A program made the position numbers and the translations under genes. A stretch of 64,000 nucleotides of DNA from Botryotinia globosa (taxonomy: Eukaryota; Ascomycota; Leotiomycetes; Helotiales; Sclerotiniaceae): assembly GCA_014898425.1 (NCBI GenBank), contig RCSZ01000001.1, forward strand, positions 3,038,001 through 3,102,000, in the 5' to 3' direction. Below, piece by piece: positions 35,648-48,300 of the stretch. The notes beneath the pieces were generated by a model, which was not told where the DNA came from, searched no databases, and worked only from the letters and a program-made list of their open reading frames with translations. Position 1 is the stretch's first letter. Each line of letters begins with the position of its first letter.

Positions 35648-35692
35648 GTATGTATGTACTATGTATGTACTATGTATGTACTATGTATGTAC
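35648..35692. repeat. Tandem 11-bp repeat ATGTATGTACT x4
   Basis: Four exact adjacent copies. Confidence 0.85.
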
Positions 35693-36048
35693 TTCGCTCA
35701 CTCGCTGCGCTGGTGGAAAGACTACTCTACTAAGGTTAATACTAGAAACTAGGTAGAAAGTACTAAGATATCAAACCGACGCCATGCAAACGCGTGCATC
35801 GTATCCCATGCTCCTCTTGATTGACGGGATTCTTTTTAACGCTCAAGCACACACAAAACTTGGAATGCATACATACCTAGGTATCACAAACATGGCTCAA
35901 TATAGAATAATCCCTTCCAAGTTCCATATCAAACCATCAAACTATCAATGTCCTCTCTAGCAATCTACCGCGCTCCCTTCTCTGTGCATGCACTACTTTC
36001 CCATTCAAATCCACTTTTCCCGACTAAATTGGTTTCCTGCCTGCTGCC

Positions 36049-37300
36049 GTGAAAAGCTCCGGTAGATTGCATCATCTACAATGTCTACTACCTCGTTTGG
36101 GACATGGGGAAATATGGTCATCTTCATCCCTTAATGAGCGTTGGGCACAAAATCCTATCACATCTCAGAATTCGCACCGTACGAACCGGGCCGCTTGCAA
36201 CCTCTTCCTGATGTTTGTTATCATCGCCAATCATCCTCGTTACGAATTGATCCGCCTCCTAATCACGAACCACCATCTTCATCTTGATATGTTTCAGCGT
36301 TTGGACCTTCTGCGGTTACACGATGAGTCAAGACCCAAACGAATAGAACTTTCTCGAGATGGCTTCAAAGAAACGAGGAACAAGAATAGATTCCTTCTAT
36401 GCCGTGATGCAAGCGCAATGTAACACGATCTATCATTTACTCTTATCAATCTATATACCGCCGGTGTATTTGTAGGAAATACCACTTTTGCTGCCTAATG
36501 GCGAATACCTCAACACACATCAATTTCAAATTTTACGGAAGCCAACCATACAGACACATGAAATGGAAACCATTCTCCCGGAAGTTTTCCAGGTTTTTAT
36601 GTCGTATTTTGTACCCGTCGAGGCCTGCCGGTTACACAACTTGGCCAAGTCCGGACCACAGGATCTCGAAATGATTGGCATATTTTCCCTTCGGACATGT
36701 GGATGTGAGAGTAACCTTCCAACAACAGAACTCATTATGAATCGTCAATCACAGCACTTATCGAATGGACATCATCGATGCTGAAAAAGAATTGTCTCGC
36801 AGTCCAGCTGGTTTCACTGGCTCCCACTAGGATGGCCCGATGAGACAAACGAGAAAGGAAATTGGAGCTTGCGTTCTACATCTGAGAAGTCTCGTCGTAC
36901 AACTCTATGTTCTTATTGTATGCGACAGCCTTATTTAGTAATGGAGGACGGTGATTTGCGCATGTAGTGAAGAAGATGACGGTTATAGTGATGAGCTCAT
37001 CAATCCTTATCTACCAATCTTCCGAGTCAAACCACCAGCGCCTTTCGCTGGTTGGTTCGCAAGAGTTCAACTTTGTATGACTTCTTGGTGTTTGAAATGA
37101 TGGTGACAATAAGGTCACCATTTTTCAACTCACCACCATCGACTTGCTCATTTTGCCGACAACAGGCTGTATTGATACCTCGAGTTCTTCCGTTCTCAAG
37201 AGAGAACAAGGGGATTAGTGTTCAGCTCAGTATTACACAGTCTGCCGACAGCCCATCAAGTTTACGGAATTCAATTTCCCACCATTTCCATTGACACATT
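36049..37300 (+). other. Possible decayed coding interval, identity unknown
   Basis: Sequence composition here is less repetitive than its surroundings, and several 60-125-codon open frames follow one another on the plus strand (36049-36423, 36488-36784, 37052-37294). The frame of 36488 continues past one TGA (36782-36784) to about 36964. A donor/acceptor-like pair (GTAACA about 36422, TTTGTAG about 36475) could join the first two blocks. I recognise no domain in any frame. It could be a degraded gene, a fast-evolving gene mis-spliced by eye, or chance. Confidence 0.25.
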
Positions 37301-37742
37301 CGTACCGCAATTTTCCATCTCCGCACCAAGTTCTATCTAGATTCTTTCAAAAATCTAGACTCCAACAGTTGGTGCACGGGTTTGTGGGACGCTTCAAAAG
37401 GAGAAGAATTACGACTCATTCAAAGATGGATTAATTTTGTTAAAAATCCTACAATCTAATAAATACTTGATCAAAAATGAGTTTTTGTAAGATTACAATT
37501 TCAAAGCCTTTGAAGCAATCGCGCAAAATCTATCCTCAAATCTAAGTTTCTAGCATCCCATGACTCTCGTTTCCAATTCCTCCCAGGTCTCCTTGGCTAG
37601 GTAATTATCAACTCGCTTTATCATTATGAAAAACCTACCATGCTCACTTCTCTCTCCTCCCTCACTTGTGGATTTTGGAGCCCGGCCTGCGATTCAAGGA
37701 CTTACTTACTCTCTACCTCACACTCACAACCAGTCTTTTAAT

Positions 37743-37771
<29 letters not shown>
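37743..37771. repeat. CAG trinucleotide repeat
   Basis: Nine CAG units followed by interrupted CAA/CAT/CAG. No gene reads through it convincingly. Confidence 0.85.
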
Positions 37772-37774
<3 letters not shown>

Positions 37775-38961
37775 TCAGCAGCACTCTACAATAAACATCC
37801 CATAAAAGCCCCGGTCTTCTCATCTCAAGTGAACACACCCACTCGCATTTCTCAGAAGAATCAAACCCAAAAGCCGGACGGTAGGTATTACTATACATAT
37901 CCGCCACTCCCACTCCCCATCCCCATTCTCCATACATACATACATCCAAATCACAACCACAACCACCCAATCTTTCCTGTCTTCCTCTCCAGAATCCCAT
38001 ACCATACCCCAATACTAAGTAGCTAGATTCAGTCCTCTGTAAATCAACCATTTCTCTTTTGTATTATCTACATTTTACATTCCCAAGTATCTACACTACA
38101 TTACATTACATTACACTACACTACACCCTACCCCTCACCCACACCCAGAACCCTAAATAATACATCAAAATCTCACAAAGAGCCAGTCCAGCCCCCGACG
38201 TATCTTCCAACCCCCAAAGTTCAAACAAATACCATCACCCCACAAACAATTCCAAGTCTCCAACTTCCAATTCCCCAAAATCCAAGCTGAGAGAGAGTAA
38301 TGATGGTTTGGAATTCGGGACGGTATATTTATTTATCTCAGGAGTCATAGCTGCATCTTACATATATATTGCTTGGTACCCGGTATTGGATATAGATACC
38401 TAGTAGGTTCTATATCTCTACAAACTATTTCATAGAGTCTTACAGCTGTTGATACTGCTATTACGGCAAAGAAAGACTACACCACCATTCATGTAACATC
38501 GTGCAAAATTGCGCACTAACTTTTTGTCACTCTCAATCTTCATCACATCACTTGCGTCGCATTTCATTCAGATTTTAGGACTCAAGACTCGAGACTCAAA
38601 TGAAGTATCAAGCTCGATAAATCAGAATTATAAGGCATGCGGACTCAAATATTATGTTTCCATCATCTATTCACATGAAATTGGTCAATGTGGAAGCATA
38701 ATCATCCAGGAATGCAATAATAAAGTCCATTGAAATACAGCAAAGTGTTTTATTCTGCAATTTCGGCCATTTGATGATACAGCAAGAAACGCATTTCTAA
38801 ATGATGAGTGGTTGAAGAAGCTTTTCGCCTAGAGTCTTTCCCCATGAGTACACAATGCAATATACTCCACAATTATGCATATTTTCTTCGCGTTTCAAGT
38901 AATTATCAATCAGCCTCGTTTGATATCTCACATCCTAGAAATCCATCTCATCAGTGTAAGA

Positions 38962-40802
38962 TCATCCATCTTTTTTGGCATGACAGCAGCAGTGGTGTTT
39001 TGTATCTGGTTGTGCTTCAAGTTCGGAAGGCTTTCGTTTCTGGACCCGTGAACTCAATAGATCTTCAACGAATTTTTTAATGCAATCTAAAGCCACATCC
39101 AGATGCAAGACCTTGTTTGGCCTGGCGCATCTCATCAAAGCCTGTTCAGGAATCTGTGTTAGGAATCGACCGGATATACCAAGTTTTCCCTTTGCAGCCG
39201 GAGAGTTCAACTGAATAATGATATAGAGCAGCTTTCCTGTAGGAGTTTCATTCTGGAAGACGGAGTAGAGACTAGCCTCCTGCCAGGATTGTATTAATTG
39301 TGTGTGATTTATGAGTCTAGACACATCGGCTATGATAATCTGTCTTCTCACAAGCTCTAACACACTTGCTTTTAAGATTTTGTATTGAGATTCTTGAGAA
39401 GGTGGCTGAAATGGAATCTGGATAGCGCACCTATCAACAAATGCTTCATCTAGGCAATCAATCATGTTTGAAGTCGACATGAAAACAACATTTGGACAAG
39501 CTCGAACCCTGTCAAAACCAGTGAGTAGAGCATTGGTAGCTCGTAGTGAATCCTGAGCTTCTCCATGCATAACACCCGAGTGTCTTGATACGGCAATAGA
39601 TTCAACCTCATCAATCAACACAATGATGATGCGTTTTGGATTGACTTGGCACATTATCTTGATCTTGGTAAGCAAATCATCGACTTGGCTGGCGCTTTCA
39701 CTATAGTACTTCGATAAAAGCGTCGCTGTCTTGACTTGGATGAGTTTCGTATGTGGGAATTGTTCGACCAACCGAATGGCTAATCGTTGTGCAATTGCTT
39801 GGCATAGTGTTGTCTTTCCTGTTCCTGGAGGACCTAGATTGATTGGGGGCCTACCTAGCCATCATTGCATTGATAGCAATGATGGTCATTGGTAAACCCA
39901 TAAACATTAGACTTGATTCTGATTATTAAAAATTGAGGATTGCGTAGACGCACCATGAAAAAGAGCCATTGGACTCATTTTTTTCTTTGCAGGTACTGCG
40001 ATTGCAGAAAGCAACACTATTGACAGCCAATTAGCTACCAAAAAAACTCAATGCCACTGGAAAGTTGTCCGTACGCATATTCGATATCATCCAAGACAAA
40101 TCTTCCTTATGATTTTGATCAAAGATGAGCCTGTGTGAAGCGTCAGTTAAAAGAGCATTTGATGACAATCATTTTGAAACCTACTCCTCCCAACTTCCAT
40201 CAAAATCATGATGAGGCATGTCAAAAACTTCAGCCGATGGTATCTCTGGATCGTCATCATATTCAACATCTGAATCCACGGCATTGGGGTCTTCAGATGA
40301 ACGTGTCAACGGTGGCGGTGGCGGAGTACCATGCATCCTGTAGACACAGAAACGGCTTGATACATCTCGAAGTGTGAGATGAGTAGGCTTCTCTTGATTT
40401 TCAACGGCGACGATTTCAACTGGGACTAAAGACTCCATATGTAAAGCTATGCCTTTGACCCCCCACTCAGCACTACGTTCTGTTGATTCTTGATAAGTAT
40501 TGATTCCAACGAAGAAAGATAATTGATGCAAGGAGACCTACGTGCAAGAAGAGGCAATATGTCAACGTCAATACTGCAAATAATGTCCTCAACTTCTGGC
40601 TTCTGAATAAACTCAGAAAGAACCTTGTGAGTCTAGTGTATGAAGTATTAGTCAGATCTTTGGAACGGAAATTGGCACTGTCTCGTCTTCATACAGCTTT
40701 CAAATCATTGCAACCTAAATCATCCTCAACGAATGATCGAAGTCTTGCCTCGAAGATAACAGTCGGTTTTGCAGGAATTGGCTGAGCCGGAACAATCTCC
40801 AT
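38962..40802 (-). CDS. Pch2/TRIP13-type AAA+ ATPase (HORMA-protein remodeller)
   Basis: Six exons (40802-40695, 40632-40542, 40479-40185, 40130-40039, 39995-39954, 39833-38962) give 499 aa; yeast Pch2 is 564 and TRIP13 432. The N-terminal domain (about residues 1-190) contains VYRMHG and the family-typical WEELIFD before the ATPase. Walker A is GPPGTGKT at 210-217, interrupted by an intron in its first codon. Walker B is VLIDEVES, then NALLTGFDR, sensor-1 STSN and the arginine-bearing AFVDRC, all in TRIP13 order. These enzymes unfold HORMA proteins (Hop1, Mad2) to control meiotic recombination checkpoints and the spindle checkpoint. The C-terminus ends in an unusual Cys/His cluster (HHCCCHAKKDG). 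Five introns of 44-120 bp make this gene easy to mispredict. Confidence 0.9.
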
Positions 40803-42218
40803 AATGACCCTTCAATACTATTTTCAATTCTATTTTATATATAATGAATTGAACTGAGGGATGTGAGAAGAATCGATGTCACGGAGATGGATGTATAGAG
40901 AAGAAGGAGAATGGATGAAATGTATGGAGATGAATCTGGAATCATCGAAATTGTAGGCAGAAGGTGAAAGACGAAATGCACGTGAAGAGAACAGAACGCT
41001 AGGGAGAGTAGGATAGACGAGGGAAGGAACAAAAATGGAAGGAGCACTGGAGCAGTTGAGCTTTTGACTTAGGTAAGCTTGAATGCTCAAATACTCGAAT
41101 TACTGTTGGATAATAGGAGGTCTGGAGCCCTTATTAATCGGTATATTCAAGACTTGAAATCCGTAGTTATTATAATCCAATTTTGGAATTTTTTTGACTC
41201 AAATGTTGACCATGTATCTCCAGGACTATCTATAATGTGTACTAGGTAATAAGTTCTGTGTGAACATCAAAAGATCCATACTCAACAATACCGCATAACT
41301 ACCTAGTATTTACTGGGTGAGAGTAGAACCTTCCGACGCTCACACAAAATTTGTTCATTTAACCATTGCGTGGTGGGTATGGCGAGATCATATCACTTCA
41401 ATGCATGAACTTATCTCCGACATATGAATGGAATAGCATCTTGCTCATGTCTGATATGAGCATAGGATAAAAGCCTCAATGCCTCTTGAAACTTCGTTGA
41501 ATCAATCTCCTGTCCCATTGCCACAGTCGTCCGACATGGTAACTCAGACGTATATATGAGTATCTCAAGCATCGCTCTGTGCATAGTAGATGATAGAAAG
41601 AACCAATCGTAATCAATCTAAAATATCGAGGCTCGTTCAAATGATTATCATCTCCTATGTGAAATATGTGAAGAAGAAACATTAGAAACAAAGAAATACT
41701 GATCTGAAGCTCCGCGATGCTGCTGCCGTGGAGACTGTTTCACTTCGCTCCAGAGGATCTTTCAAATCTCTTTAGGGAGATTCATTCACAGGAGTGAGAA
41801 TGAATCCGTGGCAAATCCTGTTTAACACAACCTCAATCAACAGAATGAGAAGGCAAGACGTGATTATACTTGATAACAGCAAAGAGTAATAAGTTGAATC
41901 CAATCCAATCTCCTATATCAATCGCTTTGCAGTAGAGAGGGCTTCGAAGTGATGTAGTCGGGTGCAGGTGTCTCTCAGAGTGAAGTTTGATGGTGATGTG
42001 GCGGTGCTTCACATGTTCGTAGGTGGCTGGACGTACCTAAGGTTCCTAGCTAACCCGCTTACATAACGATTAAGCTTGTAAAGCGTCATAGCTTGGCAAT
42101 CCATCACCGCCATAACAAAAGATGGATCTTTGGTCTGGGTTCCTTCAGCTAAATTAATTGTTTACCTTGTTGGTAATGTTATTCTTTCAATAATTCGAAA
42201 AGTCTGCCAAAACTCATC
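40803..42218. other. Divergent intergenic region Pch2 / CSC1
   Basis: Promoters of both flanking genes. A half-copy of the MITE inverted repeat is at about 41709-41753 and CTAGGTA motifs at about 41237, 41299 and 42032. Open frames near 40830-41090 are low-complexity. Confidence 0.5.
41709..41753. mobile_element. Solo half of the MITE-like inverted repeat
   Basis: Starts GCTCCGC and ends TTCGCTCCAG like the 26140 repeat. Most internal differences are C/T or G/A transitions (for example CGCTTCGCTCC versus CACTTCGCTCC). No partner in inverted orientation was found nearby, so this is a degraded or truncated copy. Confidence 0.5.
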
Positions 42219-44927
42219 ATGGCTTCCACTATGGATGCTCTCAGAGCACCGGAAAAGGATTGTCCAACATACGATCCTACACATGTTGAAGGACAACAGA
42301 CTGCGATATATGTTCAACTGGTCCTTTCACTAACTCTCGGTGTGTCTGCTTTCTTTGGATTCTGTGTAAGTAACGATCAGAGTATGCCTAATCGACGGAG
42401 CTTTGCTGATATTTGTAGATTCTGCGACCAAAATGGAAGAGTTTATATGCTGCGCGCAAAAGACATGTTGATGCTGCTGCGAATCTGCCAGAGCTTCCAG
42501 ATACCTTTTTTGGTTGGATGCCTATTTTGTATAGAGTCACAGAAGAACAAGTACTTGCATCTGCTGGATTGGATGCATATGTGGTATGTCTTGACAACCT
42601 ACTTCACCTAGAGAATGAACAATACTTACTTCAATTAGTTCCTATCATTTTTCAAGATGTCAATGAAACTGTTCGGGGTCATGTTTGTCATGGCAGCCGC
42701 CATTCTTGCCCCAATAAATCAACACTACTATTACGTATTCGATCCATTTGGAAATACAACGAGTCCTCCCAATATCCCAGATTACTCAAAGTTGGAGGGT
42801 TGGCACGGCGGATGGGACGGGGCTTTGACTTTAGAAGTACCAAAAGACTCTGACGACCAACTACCTGATACCAACTATCTCTGGTCATACCTTGTCTTCA
42901 CCTACGTTTTCACTGGACTCGCAATATTTTTCATGAATAGACAAACCCATCGCGTAATCAGGGTTCGCCAGGACTACCTGGGAAGCCAATCCACAATTAC
43001 CGACCGAACAATCAAACTTTCTGGAATACCGGAGGATTTGAGGTCTGAAGAAAGGATCACAGAATTTTTGGAGAAACTTCAGATAGGGAAAGTAGAGAGC
43101 GTGACTTTATGTCGTAACTGGAAAAAACTTGATGACATGATGGACAAGAGAGTGCAAGTCGTAAGGAGGCTTGAAGAGGCATGGACTGTACATCTTGGTG
43201 AACAACAGCGTTCGAGTGTAGGACCAATACGGAGACAAAATTCGGCATCTGACGCAAATGCTGAGGATGGATCGCAAAGTCATGAGGGTGATAATCTTTT
43301 AGGAAGCGATCACATTACCTCGTACGATCAGCCAAGACCGACTACGCGAATTTGGTACGGCTTTCTTAATTTTCAAAGCAAGAAAGTAGATGCAATCGAC
43401 CACTACGAAGAACAGCTACGAAGGCTAGATGATATGATCAATGATGCAAGGAAAAAGGAATACAGCCCTACAGCACTTGCATTTGTCACCATGGACTCGA
43501 TTCCCGCTTGTCAAATGGCGGTGCAAGCTCTCCTAGACCCAACGCCAATGCAGCTGATGGCAAGGCCAGCTCCCGCACCATCAGATATCGTTTGGACAAA
43601 TACTTATCTACCTAGATCAAATCGTATGATTCGTTCTTGGGCGATCACTATCTTCATTCTTATACTTACCATTTTTTGGCTTATTCCAGTGGCTGCCCTA
43701 GCTGGTCTTGTCAGTTTATGCTCGATTCGACAGGTTTGGCCGGGTCTTGCGGATGTTTTGGAAAGCCACGATATACTCAAGGCTTTGGTCCAGACTGGCT
43801 TGCCTACACTTGTTGTCTCATTACTCAATTTGGCAATTCCATTTTTGTATGATTACCTTGCAAATAGGCAAGGATCAATCTCGCAAGGCGAAGTGGAGCT
43901 TTCCGTTATATCCAAAAACTTCTACTTCACATTTTTTAATGTATTCCTGGTTTTTACCGTTTTTGGCGCAGCGAGTAAGTTCTGGCCAGTCTTACAGGAA
44001 ACATTGAAGGACACAACGAAGATTGCATATACTTTAGCCCAGTCAATCTCTGACCTCTCCATGTTTTATACCAACTTTATTTTGCTACAAGCTCTTGGTC
44101 TTCTACCTTTCAGGCTGCTGGAATTCGGAAGTGTGTCTTTGTACCCTATCACACTTATGGGTGCCAAGACTCCTAGAGATTATGCTGAGCTGGTACAGCC
44201 GCCTATTTTTAGTTACGGATTTTATCTTCCTTCGGCACTTCTAATCTATATTCTATGCATGGTCTATAGTATACAGCCAGCAGGATATCTAGTCCTATTA
44301 TTTGGAATGGCGTACTTCGCTTTAGGTTATTACACATACAAGTATCAGCTTCTATATGCCATGGACCATCCACAACATGCTACTGGAGGTGCTTGGCCTA
44401 TGATCGTTTATCGTCTTCTTGTTGGCTTAGGCTTCTTCCAATTGACTATGGCCGGAGTGATTGCTCTGAGGAAAGCATTCACTCCAGCTATACTTGTTGT
44501 TCCTCTTATACCATTTACAATCTGGTATAGCTACTACTTTCGTCGAACATTCCAGCCATTCATTAAGTTCATCGCTTTGAGAAGTATTAGAAGAGATAGC
44601 GATCCAGATATAAATATTGCTGGCGAAAATATTGGCATCGACAGACCTCCAGGACACATTCGGAGGAGAGGCAGCACAGTTGATGAAGCAAGGGAAAAGG
44701 GGATGAGATATATCAACCCAAGTCTCGTTGTACCGTATGTTATTTCCAAGCAAACTTAATATTCCATACTGACCATACATAGATTAGAAAAGATCTGGAT
44801 CAACAAGGACCCCGATAGCGAGCCGAATGGTAGCACTCCACAATTAAATCGTGAAGAATCTGCCGCAAGTTCGCTGAGTCTTGGCGATACCCACATTTGG
44901 AGAGAAGTTGGGGATGAAAATGTATGA
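42219..44927 (+). CDS. CSC1/RSN1-like (OSCA/TMEM63, DUF221) membrane channel
   Basis: Four exons (42219-42365, 42419-42583, 42639-44734, 44783-44927) give 850 aa. Family: hyperosmolality- or stretch-gated cation channels of the plasma membrane or endomembranes. Visible: N-terminal TM (LVLSLTLGVSAFFGFC), then RPKWKSLYAARKRHVD and [31 protein letters not shown], the classical start of this family. TM2-TM3 precede a cytosolic RRM-like loop (TIKLSGIPEDLRSEERITEFLEKL, VTLCRNWKKL, ALAFVTMDSIPACQMAVQ, about residues 200-370). The pore block begins at about residue 400: FILILTIFWLIPVAALAGLVSL, FNVFLVFTVFGAA, FYTNFILLQALGLLPFRLLE. The cytosolic tail is Arg-rich and ends WREVGDENV. All joins are in phase. 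Confidence 0.93.
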
Positions 44928-45316
44928 TATGATTGTAAATGAAGCGTATATCTTATTGTTAGCATGAGACAGTGGTTAGTTAGTTATGGCCCTCAATTGA
45001 TGGCACGAATGGCGTTTTTGGTCGTGTTATTCAGGGGTGGGTCGGGCCTTCCTTTCATGATTTGATATTGTTTTAATTATATATACCCAGTGTTCTTTCC
45101 TAAAAGGTTAATTCTCATTGCAACAGGCTTGATCTCCTGGACATTCTATCTTTTCCTAATCTTTTCAGTCATAAAAACTGTGACTTATCCTTACTGTTCA
45201 ACATCGTCTTTTCAGAGAGATGACACAAAATTCTGCACCTAAAAATCAACCTTCTTTTTTTCAACATTCATTAGTGAAGATCCTAAATAGCATAACATAA
45301 AGACAATCTCCTAGTA
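44928..45316. other. Short intergenic spacer
   Basis: 389 bp between CSC1 stop and F-box gene start, both plus strand. T-rich leader; nothing further recognised. Confidence 0.5.
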
Positions 45317-48300
45317 ATGCCAATTATTTCCTATCATTCAACTATTATTAATAACGTAGCCACCCAGCCGGGGGCTGTCGACACAACGTCTTCCCAGATT
45401 CTCTTATCAAGAGCGATCGCCGATCACACTTCAACATCTTGTCCGCAAGCTGTTGGGAAAACATACTCTTCGATTGCTGTCACATCCCTTTACGAATCCC
45501 CGACAAGACATATCATGACCGTTGGAGACGCATCCAGCACATCGAAAGATGTAGGATTGGATGGTGAGGGATTGGAGCAATGTGTTGGTTCGTAGTACCT
45601 GACTCGATTGTGAATGGCTGCTATTAGAGGAGGATTAATGATCTAATATTTATATCTACATAGATTATCCGGGCAGGCGGCGCTCATCGGCTTTAGGAGT
45701 GAATGAAGCCTCCGTGTCCCATAGCTTATCAGATTTAGTAAGGAGACCCGTCTAAAGCAACCATGCCCATATATCATCAATGCGTATGCTTTGGGATCTT
45801 CCGATGAGAGTCATAAAACTTGGACACTAACTCATATACCTGTAGATCACTTCAGTTAATGAAACAGTTGTCGATCCTCAGTTTCCGTACAATCCGTGGG
45901 AGCTTTCACAACTCGATGTTGTCCCAAAAAACCAGGAGAAACGTGATAAAGGAAAAGGAGTTGAACGTGGAAGAACATTAGAACGAAGCCCCAGATACTG
46001 CAACCCTCTTGAAAAGGCTGAATCAAGACTTAGAAGAAACAAAACAACCATCGAGGTGGATGGCCGGCCCATACGAAGGCGTGATCGAAGTCATACTCTT
46101 CATGATAACCCCAATGATCCTGCTGCAATATTAGATGACCAGGTATTAGAACCATTAAGAGGGATATCTCAGCAGGATAGCTTTTCGGAGGTACTTAGCG
46201 GACATGCATCTCCAAGCATTTTGAATGGCTCCCTTGAGGCGAAAGAAATAAAGAGTCGACTTCGATCTAGGACTTCTGGAGGAAGTTCTATAAGCTCCAC
46301 TATATCTCCAATCGAACCACTCACACGGACAGTTACCACAGTTTACAGCAAATCCTCTCCTGTTTCTCCCGAACCAACTTTCCCGGTTGAATCACGTTCC
46401 AATCGTCTACCCAGTGTTGTTCGATTGGAAGAATCTGCTCGTCAATCAACATCATTCACGTTCTCGAAATTACCAACAGAAATCATTCAACAAGTATACA
46501 ATTACCTCACGCCGGTTGATTTTAATTCAGCCAGACATACATGCCGAGCATGGCTTCTTACTAGTATAGATCATTCCCTTCTTGAAAACATGATCCGGCG
46601 TGGAGGTTGGGTGACTAGTTGTCAACAGGAAATTTCCGATACAAAAAACTCGACCTTTCGACGTAGCTCCGAATATGAATGGTTCATGAGCAAAAGAATC
46701 TCTAGAGAATGTGCTCTGGGTCCAGATTGGACGGGGTCTGGAGTTCCAATAAGCCCGGATCACTTTCCACTAGAATCAAAGGATTCACCTTTTCTGCAAG
46801 CTTCGACTGTGGATTTCACAGAAGTCGCGGTTCAATACAAAGAAAAGACTCCTGCTGGAACCATTTTCACGGTGAGTAGTTGTGGGAAGTTTTTGATGGC
46901 TGCGAATGGGTGTCTAGTCTATGTATACGAACTAAACAAAAGCCATCGTGATGTGGATAATTGGTATGAGGTTCAAGCTGGCTCTTTGCGTCCAGTCACC
47001 AGTATCATATGTCCACACAGAGTATTAGCATGCAGTATGGATACTTCTTCACATAGATATGCAATTGCTGTTTTACTTGATGGGCGCATGGGTCTTGTGT
47101 GTGACATCTCTCTTAGCAATATTGCTCCCCCTGTTTCTTCGGATCCCGCGACTTCGGATCTTTCCTCGCCTCATTTAAGTCGGTCAGATCTTTCTCTCTC
47201 TCCAGCAAACGATTTTCACCATGGTGTCTCATTTCTCGATCGCGTTAGCTTAGATAGTTCGGCTCCTGTGCAAAGGGCTGGAAGATCTACAACCGCTTTC
47301 GTTTTCCCCGGAATAGCTACAACTCGTAGTGATGGTACTTCTCCAGGGGTTATACAACGATCAGAATACCATGAAGCGCTCCGATCAGCTAGTGCCGTGA
47401 AGAATTCATATCCTCCCGAGGAAACTAGCCTCCACTCTGTTGGAGCAGGAAGTCGATTGCGAAGCAAGCTACCAGCTCATAGAGTCTTGAACTCGGATGC
47501 AAGAGAAATGCCAGTCGAAACCGGCCCACGTTCAATATATCGAAATCTTTGTTCTGAGGATGACCCTCCTCGTTCTGTGGCTATTTGTCCTCAACGAAGA
47601 TGTGTGGCTTTTGGGTGCTCGGCTGGTATTGAGTTGCATTGGGTTGACGCTTTGACTGGTCAGGATCTAAATAGATGGTTTCCACTTACCGCTCCAAGTG
47701 ATTTTTTGTTCTTTTTGCCTCCACGAAAAAGTATAGACTCGGCGAAGAAGCTGAGGCTTATTAGCAGTAAGTTATCATCACCTTGTATACCCCATAGGAG
47801 ATAGCGATGTAACTTAAGCGTAAACATTGAACATAAATTTTCATTTAAATAGCGACTTTCGCGCAAGACCCGCTGATTAATTTATAGGTGCGGCTAGACC
47901 CAGTGAGTGTACAGCGGTACATGAAAGATCATATGGAAGAAGACCACGAGGTGCTTCATTTTGGCAAAGAATTGGGTGGAGCGGAAGCCACGGGGACAAT
48001 AGCGAGGAAATAGAACATACTCAGCAGGTACTAACACCAGTGGGAAGATTCCGTAGTGATTCTGGTCGAAGCGTTGATCATTCAGATCACTATCGCGCCA
48101 TACCACTAAGTGATGGATATCATATTTTATTTACAGATCCAAGTACAGGAGCACTTTGCTTAGGCAGTGATGCCCCTGTCGGAGGACCTACTAAATTACT
48201 TCGAAAAGTTTGGTTTCAGGGACCAGAAGGTAGAGGTAGTCCAACGGTTTACGCTGGAGGTTCTGATCTAAGCTGGGGAGTAAGAGTCGTGGCAGCATTT

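Larger units (their letters stand above)
34033..38961. other. Large intergenic region (4.9 kb), no confirmed gene
   Basis: Upstream of the trehalose gene and downstream of the Pch2 gene. Many short tandem repeats: CGATA (about 34500-34523), GGGACACAA (about 34574-34603), a 7-bp TCAAGAG/TCAAGAC series (about 35092-35130), ATGTATGTACT x4 (about 35648-35692) and CAG (37743-37771). CCTAGG palindromes at about 35342 and 35875. The interval 36049-37300 is described separately. Confidence 0.5.
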
